Source of the DNA: Theocolax elegans
Taxonomy: Eukaryota > Arthropoda > Insecta > Hymenoptera > Cerocephalidae
NCBI GenBank assembly: GCA_026168455.1
Contig: CM047431.1
Span: 4,493,603-4,557,602, forward strand
Direction: 5' to 3'
DNA: 64,000 nt
Positions 32,218-43,439 of this stretch are shown here, piece by piece (the stretch's first letter is position 1; every line of letters starts with the position of its first letter). The position numbers and the translations under genes were made by a program. The notes below the pieces were generated by a model that saw only the letters and a program-made list of their open reading frames with translations, did not search any database and was not told where the DNA came from.

Positions 32218-33225
32218 TCACTTGGTGTGGGTTGGAGAGAGAGGAGGAAAGTTAATAAAATCTGCTTCCGAACTTATACGCTTTAACGGCCCATCCCTCA
32301 CCTCACGCATAAAAACTATTAAATCTAAAACTATGGGCCTCGCATAGCCCAGCTCTCTCGATTTACGTATGGCCACCTGCCATAGCTCAAAAACGGATTT
32401 TGGCCAAAGGGGCCTGACAAATAGTGCATTTTCTCCACCTTCACCGAAAATATCCCGCGCCTTTTGTCCCTTCAGGAGTCGAGCCTTTTCAATAGTCGCA
32501 TCTCTGGATGTTACTGAAGACATTCTAACTATCATACCTTGAGTGAGCATCGGTGCCGCAGGAGAGCCCGCCAAGTTTGATTTTAATCGCGGGGTCCAAG
32601 GACGAAAATCAATTACTTGACTGCTTAGTTTCGGCAGTTTCAGCACACCAAATAAATCATTTTGAAGTTCGTTTTCAGTTTTCTTCGTATCCTTGGGCAG
32701 CCCGGTAATTAGCAACTCGCATGTATCTTTTGATGGAGGTTGGGACACTGTAATTACATCTTTATTGCTCTTTTCTAAGCTGCTGACCCGGTCTTCTAAC
32801 TTATCCATGCGCGCGTCAATAGCCGTAAACTTCATATCCATTTCTTCCTCGATCTCACTAACCTTCGTTTTAAATTCTTTAATTTCAGTCTTTACCTCAT
32901 CAACTTTGCCCTCGACACGATTTACAACATCCAACACTGATTTTATATCGCTATGCAAGCTTTCCCGCAAACTCTGGGTAAATGCGTCCAACCACGGTGG
33001 TAAATCGACTGCCATTGATACGGAGTTGCTTGGTGCGACATGTGCCGCCTGATTGGGCACAGTGGGCGGAGCGCCGCGAGGTTGCTTCGCAATCTGCGAC
33101 ATTGATGGCGACGGAGGCGAGGCTACTCGCTCAGCGCAAGAGGTGGTAGGGGTAGGCGTGGTCGCCGACGCGGCACTGTCGATCACGACAGACTGGCGCG
33201 GTAACCCGGGCGGTGGCGCCCTCAT
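32218..33225 (-). CDS. ORF1: coiled-coil / RRM-like RNA-binding protein
   Basis: 335 codons from the ATG at 33225; the frame is open further upstream to the microsatellite. The N-terminus is Pro/Ala-rich. Residues about 80-150 form a heptad-rich coiled coil (VEGKVDEVKTEIKEF, MDKLEDRVSSLEK). Then CELLITGLPKDTKK begins an RRM-like fold that ends near ALFVRPLWPKSVFELW, followed by a C-terminal basic domain. The layout is that of L1-type ORF1 trimers that bind element RNA. It ends in PPLSPTHTK and a single TGA. ORF2 continues in the same frame with no spacer. Confidence 0.82.
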   Translation of the reverse strand: MRAPPPGLPRQSVVIDSAASATTPTPTTSCAERVASPPSPSMSQIAKQPRGAPPTVPNQAAHVAPSNSVSMAVDLPPWLDAFTQSLRESLHSDIKSVLDVVNRVEGKVDEVKTEIKEFKTKVSEIEEEMDMKFTAIDARMDKLEDRVSSLEKSNKDVITVSQPPSKDTCELLITGLPKDTKKTENELQNDLFGVLKLPKLSSQVIDFRPWTPRLKSNLAGSPAAPMLTQGMIVRMSSVTSRDATIEKARLLKGQKARDIFGEGGENALFVRPLWPKSVFELWQVAIRKSRELGYARPIVLDLIVFMREVRDGPLKRISSEADFINFPPLSPTHTK

Positions 33226-33336
33226 GTTGTTCGAAGCTGCGACTAGCACCTTCGATCGCGTTTTCGCAAGATTACAACAGCGCCGCTCGGACGAGCCCGG
33301 CACGACCTCGAAACAATTCGTATGGGAAATGTATTC

Positions 33337-33340
<4 letters not shown>

Positions 33341-33385
<45 letters not shown>
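33341..33385. repeat. (GA)n microsatellite at the 5' junction of the non-LTR element
   Basis: A pure GA run. It is the 5' flank of the element at 23506-33340, in the same relative polarity as its 3' flank. Confidence 0.95.
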
Positions 33386-33386
<1 letters not shown>

Positions 33387-34620
33387 AATATTCATTTTTT
33401 CATCTTGGATTTCACAGAAAACAACCCATATATATATTGTGACAATGTGCTTTGCATATGTCAAGTGACGAGCTACCGAACCCTCAACGAACACCTACCT
33501 ACCCATATATAATTCCCTACACCTACCTACCCGTACAGTAAATAAGCCCTGCCTACCCTCCCAGACCTTATCCCAAGCACAGCACACATAAGCAGCCGAA
33601 GCACTAGGGTGGTCCTGGCGTTGAAGGCCCTGGACGAGCTCGGTCAGCATCAGATAGGCTCCTCCGAGTTTGACACCGCCAAGCAGATGAAGCAAGGAGT
33701 CTATAAATAAGGAAGCCTCGAGGACCCTCCTTAGCTCCACAGAACAGCAGACTTGGCGAAGAGGCACCAATTAGGAGGAAGGCTATGGAACCTCCAACGC
33801 CAACCAATATACAGCTGTAAACAAGTAACATAATGAGTACAGATACGCATTAAGAGGGTAAGGAACAAGGAAGAGGATACACAGCTATATGCAGAAGACA
33901 AAGATCAAAAGGCGCGATAGCGCCTGACGCAAGTATAGGCGCGAGAGCCATTATATACAGCTTACTAGCCCCCCCAGATTTTTACTTTTTAACCACTTCA
34001 ATATTACTTATTTATTTTAAAGAAAATACATGTAAACACTACAGCTGTACAAGGAATAGTATAGAGCAGAATGAGGTTATGTTGCTATACGTAAACAACG
34101 TGTATAGCAAACCTTTTTAAACAGTATATAAATGAATACGCATACTTGCGTAATCCCCACGACCAAGCATTTACCTGGAGCTGTAAACGGAGCGGAGATC
34201 AGTAATCGAGGTTGACGTCGTCGAGGAGAGAGGGGTGAGTCGGTCCCGAGCAGCATTGCGGTGGCGGGTGAGTTTCGTACCTGAAACTCACACCGTACAA
34301 CTTAGTTGAAGAACGCAAGAAGTAACGAGGTAATATTTACCTGGGAGGAAGTATACAGCATCTGCGAGATGTGAACTGCACCAGGTCAGCATACGCTTAC
34401 AGCACATTGCACCGCTACAGCCTGAATACAGCAGTAATCGACTTGTTCGCTCGATGCGAGATCGATGTACCGCGTACAAGTACGTACTGCATAGGAGCGC
34501 GGTACGATCGCGGCTTTCGAGCACGCCGAGAGCCAGAGCTCTACAATCCGTCGTCCTTATCGGATAATTTTCTCAGTGAGAAGCCGCAGTATATACCTTG
34601 TAGCGAACGAGAGTGAGAGA
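33386..34620. other. Unassigned 1.2 kb, possible LTR fragment at its start
   Basis: TATATTGTGACAATGT at about 33431 followed by CACCTACCTACCC resembles 49311-49385, so both may be the start of one LTR family. A TATAAATA lies near 33700. I found no long open frame with family motifs and no matching second LTR. Confidence 0.3.
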
Positions 34621-35190
34621 GAAAAATATCACATTTTTCGAGAGCTTTCGAATGGCGGTGGTTAGACTATTAGCCAAGACCGCTGGTGTAAGTTATGCCT
34701 CATAAACCTCGTAAAATCACTAATTTTCATGTATTTTCGGCCATAACTTACAACAGCGGTCTTGGTCAATAATCTAACCACCGCCATTCGAAAGCTCTCG
34801 AAAAATGTGATCTTTCGAGCGTTGATAGATCAAAATCGATTGTGGCATGGTCGCCTTTTTTGATATTCAATATTTCTGGGTGGCCTATCTCTTCGAGATT
34901 TTAAAATTAAGAATTGTAATCTAGGTAGATAAGTTCTAAAGACTATTTTGAACAAAAGTTGTTTGTAATGTTTTTTCAAAAAACTCAATAGATTTTGAGA
35001 TAAATGGCTTTAAACATAGCAATTTTGCTAAAAAAGAAAAATTTTTATTTTTATGGTGGATTAACTCTTAAGCAAATTATTTTCAACACCTAAAATTATT
35101 TGTCTATCTTCTAAGATATTTCCAGCCTGTTCTCAACTTTTGGAGCGATTTAAAATTTTCATCGTACCACTTGACGTGAAATAGCCCATA
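34621..35190. repeat. Foldback-related repeat 3 with a 68-bp stem hairpin
   Basis: 34631-34698 and 34741-34809 are reverse complements with a loop of about 40 bases. To the right, a single diverged arm of the foldback family runs to ACCACTTGACGTGAAATAG near 35166-35184. The matching left terminus is not present. Confidence 0.65.
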
Positions 35191-35640
35191 TACATAAAAT
35201 ATATAGTACAAGAAATATAGGGAAACGACTGATGTGACACGTGGGTTCAAACGTGGTGCACCACTTACCGTTATACTTTCGAGACACCGCTGGAAACACG
35301 TTAAAACGGCGGGAACGGACGCGCGACTCTCCCCGTCTATCTCTCCTTCTCTCTCACTCCTTCAGGCGAATTGGTCTGGTATCTCCGTCCTTTCCGTGGG
35401 CGGAATCTGTGAGTGGTGGTGTATGGCGTTGCTCGGCTGTGTTGGCTCGTGTGGGGGAACCTCTTCGCACCCACACTATGTCACACACTCCAACACTTCT
35501 TTTGCAAGCACGATAAAACACACTAAGTATCGGCCAGTCGGCCTCACGAACAACACCGGACGCGTTATATTTATGCTCGCCTGATCGGCAACTCGCTTAT
35601 CGTTATTATATATATTTATATATATATACCTGATTTTTAG
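35191..35640. other. Unassigned GC-richer sequence
   Basis: Two overlapping plus-strand frames of 90-116 codons have no recognisable motif and shift between frames. I cannot support a gene. It could be LTR or 5' UTR sequence of an unrecognised element. Confidence 0.3.
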
Positions 35641-36060
35641 TAATATATCACCAATCTTCAACAAAAGCCACAGTGCATCGAATTTTCCTGAATTTTTGAT
35701 AATTTATAATTAATTTTAAAGAAAACCAGGCTATTTTCATATTATTAATTATAAAGAAAAACAAAATATGATATGCAATTTTCATGAATTTTGAAAATTT
35801 ATCATGAATTTTAAAGAAAAACGACAATTTCTAAGAACCACCCATTGCATTGTATTTCCTGGTTTTTCAATCATTTCCAAAAACTATTCAAATAAACAAC
35901 TTCTTACATGGTACATTATCAAAATATTAATAATTTATTACAAAATCGTTAAGAAGAGTCACAAATTGCTCCAAATATTTCTCGATTTACAATAATTTTC
36001 AAAGTATTTGTAAAAAGACTGTCACAGTGCGTCGAATTTTACTGAATTTCTGATAATTCT
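35641..36060. repeat. Degenerate AT-rich tandem units
   Basis: Phrases such as CACAGTGCATCGAATTTTCC, TGAATTTTTGATAATTT and ATTTTAAAGAAAA recur at about 35665, 35770, 35845 and 36025. It lies just before the ORF1 remnant and may be that element's 5' UTR repeats. Confidence 0.45.
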
Positions 36061-36062
36061 TT

Positions 36063-36531
36063 ATGGATATGTCATCATTAGCTAACGAGGTACAAGAAAG
36101 AATTGAAAAAGCAAGTAACTTGATTTTATTTAACTTACCGAAAGGTCCACATGTGATTGGTAATAAATCTGTAAATGAGTTAATTTATATTAAGACGTTT
36201 ATTTCAAAGATCGAGAATATTAACATCGACTCTATAAGTATTCAAAGATTGGGTAAGAGGACGGGAGATAGGAAGCGACCATTAATTATTAAATTCTCTT
36301 CATCATCCGATGCACTTAAGGTATTATCTCACAAAAAACTTCTACCTGCGAGTTAGATCATTACTTTAGATAAAACTAAATCTCAACGAGATCATTTCGT
36401 TTTTCTCAAAAAAACAAGTTAAAGTTCACAATAAGTTACACCCATCGGATAAACGCTTTATCAAGTATTTCAAAGGTATTCCAACCATTGTCAATGCCAA
36501 CTCAACAACAAACCATTCAAAAAACCAATAA
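36063..36531 (+). pseudogene. ORF1 C-terminal remnant (RRM-like)
   Basis: Residues such as SNLILFNLPKGPH and LIIKFSSSSDALKVLSHKKL show an RRM-like strand pattern. TAG at 36354 and one indel in the A run at about 36409-36415 disrupt it. After the indel the frame continues (VKVHNKLHPSDKRFIKYFKG) to TAA at 36529-36531. It would be the RNA-binding partner of the ORF2 that follows. Confidence 0.65.
36519..36525 (+). promoter_or_regulatory. A AAA AAC heptamer at the ORF1/ORF2 junction
   Basis: In the ORF1 frame TCA AAA AAC CAA TAA, a -1 slip at the heptamer leads directly into the ORF2 frame, two codons before the ORF1 stop. The heptamer is one of the classic -1 frameshift sites. Confidence 0.55.
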
Positions 36532-39246
36532 CGAATTTTAGTATCTCTTTATATTATCAAAATGTACGATCGATTAATAATAAATTATCACTTTTAAAAA
36601 CAAATATTTATAGTATTTTAAATACACCAAAAATTATCATTTTTACGGAAACATGGCTCACGTCTGATACTAGGTCTTCTGAATTGGGCCTAATGGGGTA
36701 TAGTATTTATCGTCGGGATAGAAATGATGGTGAAAATGCCGCTAAACGTGGTGGGGGAGTTTTAATTGTAATTGACTCTCGATTGGAGCATCTCAAGTTC
36801 GGGTTGTAAGTGACTTAGAGGCATTATTTATTAATATAAATTTTGACAATTTTAATATTATGTTGTGTGCCGTATATTTGCCTCCATCGTTCTTAAGTGA
36901 GAAATATGAACAGTTTGTTACTACGGTTGAATCTCTAAATATTGAATTTAGTTCTCATAAATTTATTATTTGTGGTGATTTTAATTTACCTAATGCTAAT
37001 TAGTCTGATGGGCATTCGGGTTTCTCAAGACTAACCTATTTATCGCCTGATAAGTTGCAACAATGTGCTTTGCTGTCCTCAATGTACGCGAACTTAAACT
37101 TACAGCAACTATTTTCGGCGCCCAGTCTTAATGATTTTTGTGTTGATTGTGAATCAAACCTTAGACGAGATTTTAAAAATGCGAATTATGATGATATTTC
37201 GAGGATGTTATCCGAGGAGGACTGGAGTTTTTGCAATATTGACATTGACTGTGATATAATTTTTAAGATTGACAAATTTTACTCGGTTTTGAATAGTGCT
37301 GTCAATGATCTAGTTCCGTTAAAAAAATTTTTTTCAACCTCTTATCCATCCTGGTACAGTATTGATTTAAAAAATATGATTAAAATGCAAAAATCAATCC
37401 ATGCGAAATGGAAGCGTACAGGAGACTCGTCGTTATTTGTTTTATTCAAAAAGAAAAGAGCAGAATGCCTGCGTTTATTCCGTAAACTTTATAGGGATTA
37501 CATCGTCACCGTCGAAAATAATGTTACGCGTAATGTAAAAAATTTCTGGTTGTTTGTAAATAAGCTAATCAATGAAACTCTTTGCCAAAAACTATGTACT
37601 CATGTGATAAGAAATTTGATACTAATTCGTGTATTGTTAATGCTTTCTCTGAACATTTCTCATCAGTCTTCTATGACTCGAGTCTAACAGATATTTTAAT
37701 GCACCAAGAAAACGAATGCATTGGGAGTGTACGAATCAACGAAACTGAATTAGATAAAATAATGTTCTCCATTAAGGATGATGGTAGTTGTGGTCCTGAT
37801 GGTATCCCACTGTATTTTATTAAACGATGCTGGCCTCAATTGAGAACCCCAGTTATAAATCTTTTTATTAATAAAATATTACTTATGTCAACTGTAGTAT
37901 AAATAAATTAATATTTTTATCGGTCTTACAGTCAATAACAAATTAAATATATGGGCAGTCAGATTGCCCCTACTTATAATCACCCCCGAAGAATCTATAA
38001 AAATAAAAATAAAAATAAAAAATAAAAAATTAAAAACTCTAACTGAAAATAAAACAAATTATTAATAAAGCAATCTGACTGCCCCCCTGCACCAAATATC
38101 TACTCACCCCAAATATAAATCTTTTTTCTGCTTCTATTAAAACGGGTTATTTTCCTACACTATGGAAGAAGGCTTATGTTCAACCAATATTTAAAAAGGG
38201 CGATAAAAGTTGCATAACTAACTATAGGCCAATCTCTATTTTATCCTCGTTGTCAAAAATATTTGATGCGCTTATTGCCTCTAAAATCTCTGATTTTATC
38301 TTTTCTAGAATTTCTATTTACCAACATGGATTTGTTAAGAGTAGGTCAACAATTTCTAACCTATTGATTTTTTGCAACTACATAAATGAAGTTTTTAATG
38401 TTAAATCTCAGATTGATTCTATATATATAGATTTTTCCTAAGCCTTCGATTCTGTAAACCACAATAGGATGTTACAAAAGGTCTGGAACTTCGGATTAAG
38501 GGGTGATATTTTTAATTGGCTTACGTCCTATTTAAAAAACAGAGAACAGCCCGTTAGATTAAATAATCAGTCATCTGAGTTCGTGAGAATAAAGTCTGGT
38601 GTACGTCAGGGTTCGCACCTTGGCCCTCTTCTCTTTATAATTTATATTAATGATCTGCCCGACATCATTAAATTTGTTAACATTTTAATTTATGCCGATG
38701 ATGTTAAATTATTTTATAATATAACCAACCCTATGTTGGCATCAAAACTACAATGTGACTTTAATAATTTGATTGTTTGGTCGGAAGATAATGGATTGAA
38801 TATTAATGCTAGTAAAACAAATATTATTAGTTTCCACAGAGGTAATAATTTATTGTTGTATGATTATTTGTGTGGTAATCATCTTGGATGACCATCTTAA
38901 TTTTAATTCACATATAAATTATATTGTAAATAAAGCTTCTAGGACAGTAGGCTTTATTCGGCGTAGCACGGTAGATTTTGTAAATATTAACTCGATTATT
39001 ATATTGTTTAAGACCCTAGTTCTACCCATTTGTTCATACGGATCTGTGATTTGGAATCCTTATAAAGGATATCAGATTAGTAGACTTGAATCAGTGCAAC
39101 ACAAATTTTTACGTTATCTTGCGTTTAAGTGTCATACTCCAATGAGTTTTGTTGATCATAATTATAGTAGATTACTTGTTAAGTTCAATTTATTTGATCT
39201 CGTTTATTTGCGTAAATTTTATGATTTATATTTTGTTATGATTTAG
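36526..39246 (+). pseudogene. ORF2: endonuclease and reverse transcriptase, several breaks
   Basis: The endonuclease opens with ISLYYQNVRSINNKLSLL, IIIFTETWL, YRRDRN, RGGGVLIVID and ICGDFNLPNAN. TAA near 36808, a frame change, and TAG near 37001 break it. The spacer (37055-37600) is open. RT motifs follow: SCGPDGIPLYFIK, NYRPISILSSLSKIF, HGFVKSRST, IDFS (then TAA at 38439), GVRQGSHLGPLLFIIYINDLP and IYADDVKLF. A frame change at about 38870 leads to the C-terminal domain, ending at 39246. A 247-bp insertion lies at 37867-38113. No ATG precedes the endonuclease. Confidence 0.82.
37867..38113. mobile_element. 247-bp insertion with a 13-bp target duplication
   Basis: TATAAATCTTTTT occurs at 37854-37866 and at 38114-38126, on either side of an AT-rich insert that splits the RT coding sequence. 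Inside, GGGCAGTCAGATTG and CAATCTGACTGCCC form an inverted repeat, and A-rich (AAAAAT)n is present. A duplication of this length suggests LINE-assisted retroposition, so a SINE-like sequence is my best guess. Confidence 0.65.
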
Positions 39247-39411
39247 ATTTCAATCATGTGTAAGAAATATTGTAACATGTAACATATAATTTTAATTGTT
39301 AATAATTTTTTTTAATTTTACTTCTCAGCTCCATTTATCTTTTTTATAATTCTTTATGTAATAGGACTAATAAGTCCGTGATATTTCTTAAATAAATAAA
39401 TAAATAAATAA

Positions 39412-40559
39412 TTTGTCATTAATTTTCTAGAAAAAACTATTGCATATATATGTAGATTCATGGACGAAAATGATCCCACTAGAGTCGAAATGGCGATCTG
39501 AATACGTGAATATGTTGACATATGGCCTTAATGGTCTATCAGAATGAATGACCAAAAGTATCTCCCCTGGAGCCCAAATATCGACCGGTATTTATATTAT
39601 ACACATATATGGGCTTTGAGAAATTCTTATACGCTGCGACTGTGGTGGCGACAACGGTTGCAAAAAATTTCTATCATATAGGGTGATATATGTGCATGAT
39701 CCAAAAAAGTGAATCCTCTAGATCCCAATTATTGACCTAATGCTTATATACGTCGAAATATGACTCAAAATCGCCCTTCATGAGCCCACTTACCGACCTA
39801 ATGCAGGTGCATCAGTATATAGCGAAGAGAATGTTCCCGACAAAAATTGTATGATTTTTCCTTGACTATCTGATGGTGAACTTGAATTTGACCTTGAATT
39901 GACCTTCAAGATCATTTAAAGGTCGAGTCGAGTTTTTAAAATTGGCACCCCCATTTTTTATGGCAGAAATGGAAAGCTGGTGGAATTCCCTATCCAACGA
40001 TATGCACAACATAGGGGATTAAACGTGATCCAAAGATTATTTGAGGGTCGAATCCTAAAAACTAAAAAAGGGGGGATGATGGGGCCCCTCCGTCGCCCCA
40101 ACCAGTGAGGTACGTCCAGCCCGGAAGATTGTTTATATGTCCCCGTCGTGGATGAAATCCACGGCGGGAGGCATATCTCCAATCCCGTTACCTCTCCTTA
40201 AGAAGGAAAAATCGCGTGGGAGGTGAAAGTGCATTGCTAAAGTTAGCATTTTCGCACAATAATAAAAAGATGAGTTTACAGAACGTTTAGAGAAAGCAGA
40301 AGTAAGCAGAAGCTTACGTTAAGTGGGAAAAAGCACTAGGCTGAAAAAACCTACTTGTAGTAATGTGATAGTTGAAAGAATGAAAAATGAGATGAAAGGT
40401 GGAATGGATATGAGGTTGAGTGGAAAAAGAAAGAGAAATAAATAGACTATGTGATGGGGTGCATTGATGAGCCGAGCAGGGCCATTCTACAGAGCTCCGG
40501 CTGGTTCTTCCGGCGAAATGCCTACGAGAAGCAGCCATCCACCCTGCATATGTTTCCTC
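39412..40559. repeat. Repeat block partly inverted relative to 45150-45425
   Basis: 39820-40040 is the reverse complement of about 45150-45380 with many substitutions (GACCTTCAAGATCATTTAAA against its complement). An arm resembling 45455-45495 lies at 39616-39660. The right part (about 40040-40559) may be the 3' UTR of the Jockey-like element. No gene is supported. Confidence 0.45.
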
Positions 40560-40616
40560 CCCATCCCATCAATGTTAATTAAATAGATTTTATTTTTGAA
40601 TGACGAATAGATGTTC

Positions 40617-43317
40617 CTACGGGGCGGACAGAAAGTCCTTTGGTCGCGCATGTTTGTTTTTGGGATCGAATTCGTATTTACCGAGGTTGTTTATTAGAGC
40701 GTATTTTGATTTCGCGGAGTTTTCGTAGAATTTTTCGGTCGAAGTTTTAATGAGATTATGTAAATATTCTGTTTCGAGTTCTCTATGGATTAATGAAATT
40801 TTAGTGTACCGTATCGCGTTTGTTATTTTTCGTAAAGTTTTATTTTGAATTATTTGAAGTTTATAACTGTTTGTTTTACACGTGCCGCCCCAGACCGCTG
40901 AGGTGTATGATAGTATTGGTCGGATTAAGACTTTATAAATTATTATGCCGTTATTTAGATTTAGAGACGAGTGATTTCTTAAAAGCGGATTTAGTTTAGT
41001 TAAGACCCCGATGGCTTTGTTACGAACGTTAGTAGTGTGTTGTGTGTAGGTGAGTTTATGATCGAGTGTTACGCCGAGATATTTTACCGCGGGTTTCCAT
41101 TCTATTGGTGTTTTATCAAAGTTAGGTGGATTTAGGTTTGCGGTTGGCGCTCTCTTTTTAGAGAACATTATTGCTTCGGATTTAATCGCGTTGATTTTAA
41201 TTTTCCATTTACTGCAGAATTGATGAATGTCGTTTAGTGCGTTGTTAAGTAATTTTACGATTTTTTCGTTACTTCGCGAAGTCGCGTATATTACCGTGTC
41301 GTCCGCGTAAATCCCGATATTTACGTTGTTGGTCGAGGGTAGGTCGTTAATGTAAATTAAAAAGAGCAGAGGTCCCAGCAGGCTGCCCTGAGGGACTCCC
41401 GCTTTTATAGGAAATTCGCGAGATTCTGCGTCGTTTAGTTTAACTTTAAATTTCCGGTTGTTTAGATAGGAAGCTAAAATGCGAATTAGATTAGAGTTTA
41501 TTTTATTTTCGATTAGTTTGCGAAGGAGACCGTTTATCCAGACGCTGTCAAAGGCTTTCTCGACGTCGAGAAGTATCGCCCCGGTGTTTCGTTTCCAGTT
41601 ATAGTTCCGAGTAATGTCTTCGGTTAGTCTAAGTATTTGGTGTTGTGTAGAATGAGCCTGTCTAAACCCGAATTGTTCCTGTCTGATCGTTAGCGGTCAG
41701 TCATGTCGTCCCGAAGTCTATTGATGAGCAAGTGCTCGAATGCCTTGCTCATTGTGTTAAGGAGGCTAATTGGTCTGTAGCTAGTCGGGAGGGTCGGGTC
41801 TTTGTCTGCTTTGGGAAACACCAAGACGGTCGCCGTTTTCCAGACGTCTGGGAAATATTTATGTTTAATGCACGCGTTGAGTATGTCGGTTAAGTGGGTT
41901 AATGCTTTTATAGGTAATGTTTTCAAAATGAAGTTACTTATTGTATCCGGGCCGGGTGCTTTATTGTTTTTCGTGCGTTTAAGATATTTTTTAAGTTCGA
42001 ACGGAATTATCGGTGGAATTGTATTAGGGTTATTGTTAGAATTGTTTAGAAAATTTAAGATTAAATTATCCGTTTCTGCAGTAAAATTGGAATTGTTATG
42101 AGGCATTTTATGCGGTGTGAACGTTTTCGCGAAGTTTTCGGCTAATTGGTTAGCTTTATCGTCCGGTGAAAAATATTTAAGTTGATTATTTGAATCTTTT
42201 AACGGTGGAATGTTAGTGTGAGTTCGCGTAAAGGCTTTGGTCATTCTCCACAAACTATTGTCTTTAATGTTTAAGGATTTTACTTTGTTATTCCACGATT
42301 CGCATTTAAAGTTTTTAATTTGGTTGTCTATTATGCGTCTAATTGAATTAATATGGTTTTTAAGTATTGGATTATATTGTTTACGGTTTTCGCGGATTAA
42401 TACGTTTCTATGTTTTATTGATTTAATTATTTCGCCCGGTAACGGAAGGTTGCCGGTTTTATTTTCGTTTAATGGTGTGGAAATGTCTATTGCTTTGTGG
42501 ATGGTTTGTGTAAAGTCAGTGATAGCAGTGTCTATTTCGTCTTTTCTGCCAATGTCTTGTAGTGTAGTGATGTTTTCGTCAAAGTAATTGTTAAATGTCT
42601 GCCAGTTAGTTTTTGCAAAGTTGTATTTGATTTTTATCGGATTGTAAATTGTTGTTAAGTTGATAGTTATGTATACGGGGCAATGGTCTGAGTCTAATTC
42701 GGAATCTGGGAGAGTGCAGATATTAGAGGAAAAATTTAAGTTTTTAAAGATCATGAAATCTATTATATCGGGTTTGCATTTTTTGTAGTAAGGATAGTGA
42801 GTGAAGCTCGTTGGAGCGTGAATGTAAAGTTGTTTATTAATGCAATATTTACTGAGTTGGCTACCGAGTGCGTTTATAGTGCGACTCCCCCAGCGCGTAT
42901 GTTTAGCGTTAAAGTCACCGGCGGCTATTACTGTGTCGGCTGTTGTAAAGATTTTATCGTAGTCGTTTTTGTTGAATTTAACAGTAGGTGAGTTATAAGT
43001 AGCTATTATCGCGATGTCGGTTCCGCGGGTTTTGATTTTAATTGCCGTTTCTTCTAAGTCTTCGGTATTTAAGGGTATATTATAATGCTTTAGGCTGTTT
43101 TTAACTATTACCGCGGTGCCCCGGTTTATGTTATTTTTATAGACAGTGTAGTTTCGTAGTTTAAATGTACTGTTGTTTTTTAAAGTGTTTCGTCAAGTAG
43201 GCAAATGTCAATGTTTTATGTGTGTAATAGTGTCTCTAGTTCGAGTTTTTTGTGTGTTATTCGTCCGTTGGCGTTCCAAGCACAAATGGTTAGTTGTTTA
43301 TTTGGTGTATTATTCAT
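40617..43317 (-). pseudogene. Jockey-type ORF2: endonuclease, RT, C-terminal domain
   Basis: Starts with the ATG at 43317 (MNNTPNKQLTICAWNANGR), a Jockey-type endonuclease start. It is broken within about 40 codons by TAA codons (LLHT*NID). From 42754 to 41690 the frame is open through SELDSDHCPVYI, KAPGPDTISNFIL, WKTATVLVFPKADK and SYRPISLLNTMSK. A frame change near 41690 leads to EQFGFRQAHSTQ, LDVEKAFDSVW, GVPQGSLLGPLLFLIYIND and GIYADDTVIYAT. The tail has VKYLGVTLDHKLT and YTSAVWGG, ending at 40617. Unlike the other families here, it has its own ATG before the endonuclease. Confidence 0.82.
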
Positions 43318-43439
43318 GGTCCGGTTTTTTGTTTATTGGATGCAACCGCGAGGGCCGAGTTTAGAAGTTTTTGAGTTATTACCGTTTTAATTTTATTTTT
43401 TAAAAAATTAAATTTTAATTTTTTAATAATGGTTTGGAG

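Larger units (their letters stand above)
23506..33340 (-). mobile_element. Full-length non-LTR retrotransposon, interrupted in its 3' UTR
   Basis: In element orientation it starts beside (TC)n (GA on the plus strand, 33341-33385), has a short 5' UTR, ORF1, ORF2 and a long 3' UTR. It ends with a CTACGGGG-TCTCAA-CCCC hairpin, an AAATAAA box and (AATC)n at 23506-23525, again followed by (TC)n. A 5.3-kb palindrome (23761-29087) sits in the 3' UTR. Without it the element is about 4.5 kb. It is the only copy here with both ORFs complete. Confidence 0.9.
36025..39411 (+). mobile_element. Decayed non-LTR retrotransposon of a separate family
   Basis: An ORF1 remnant, an endonuclease, a reverse transcriptase and a C-terminal domain follow in order on the plus strand. 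The 3' end has a GGACT-AATA-AGTCC hairpin (39364-39377) and a (TAAA)n tail to about 39411. It is not in (TC)n. Stops, a frameshift and a 247-bp insertion disrupt it. CR1/L2-like by its 3' hairpin and short repeat tail. Confidence 0.8.

Noticed and set aside
35234..35584. Host coding exon in the GC-richer block
   Set aside because: Two frames overlap without a shared motif, no convincing splice pair, and composition is not codon-like.
41802..43390. Plus-strand hydrophobic frames over the Jockey-like element
   Set aside because: Antisense shadows of the minus-strand ORF2.
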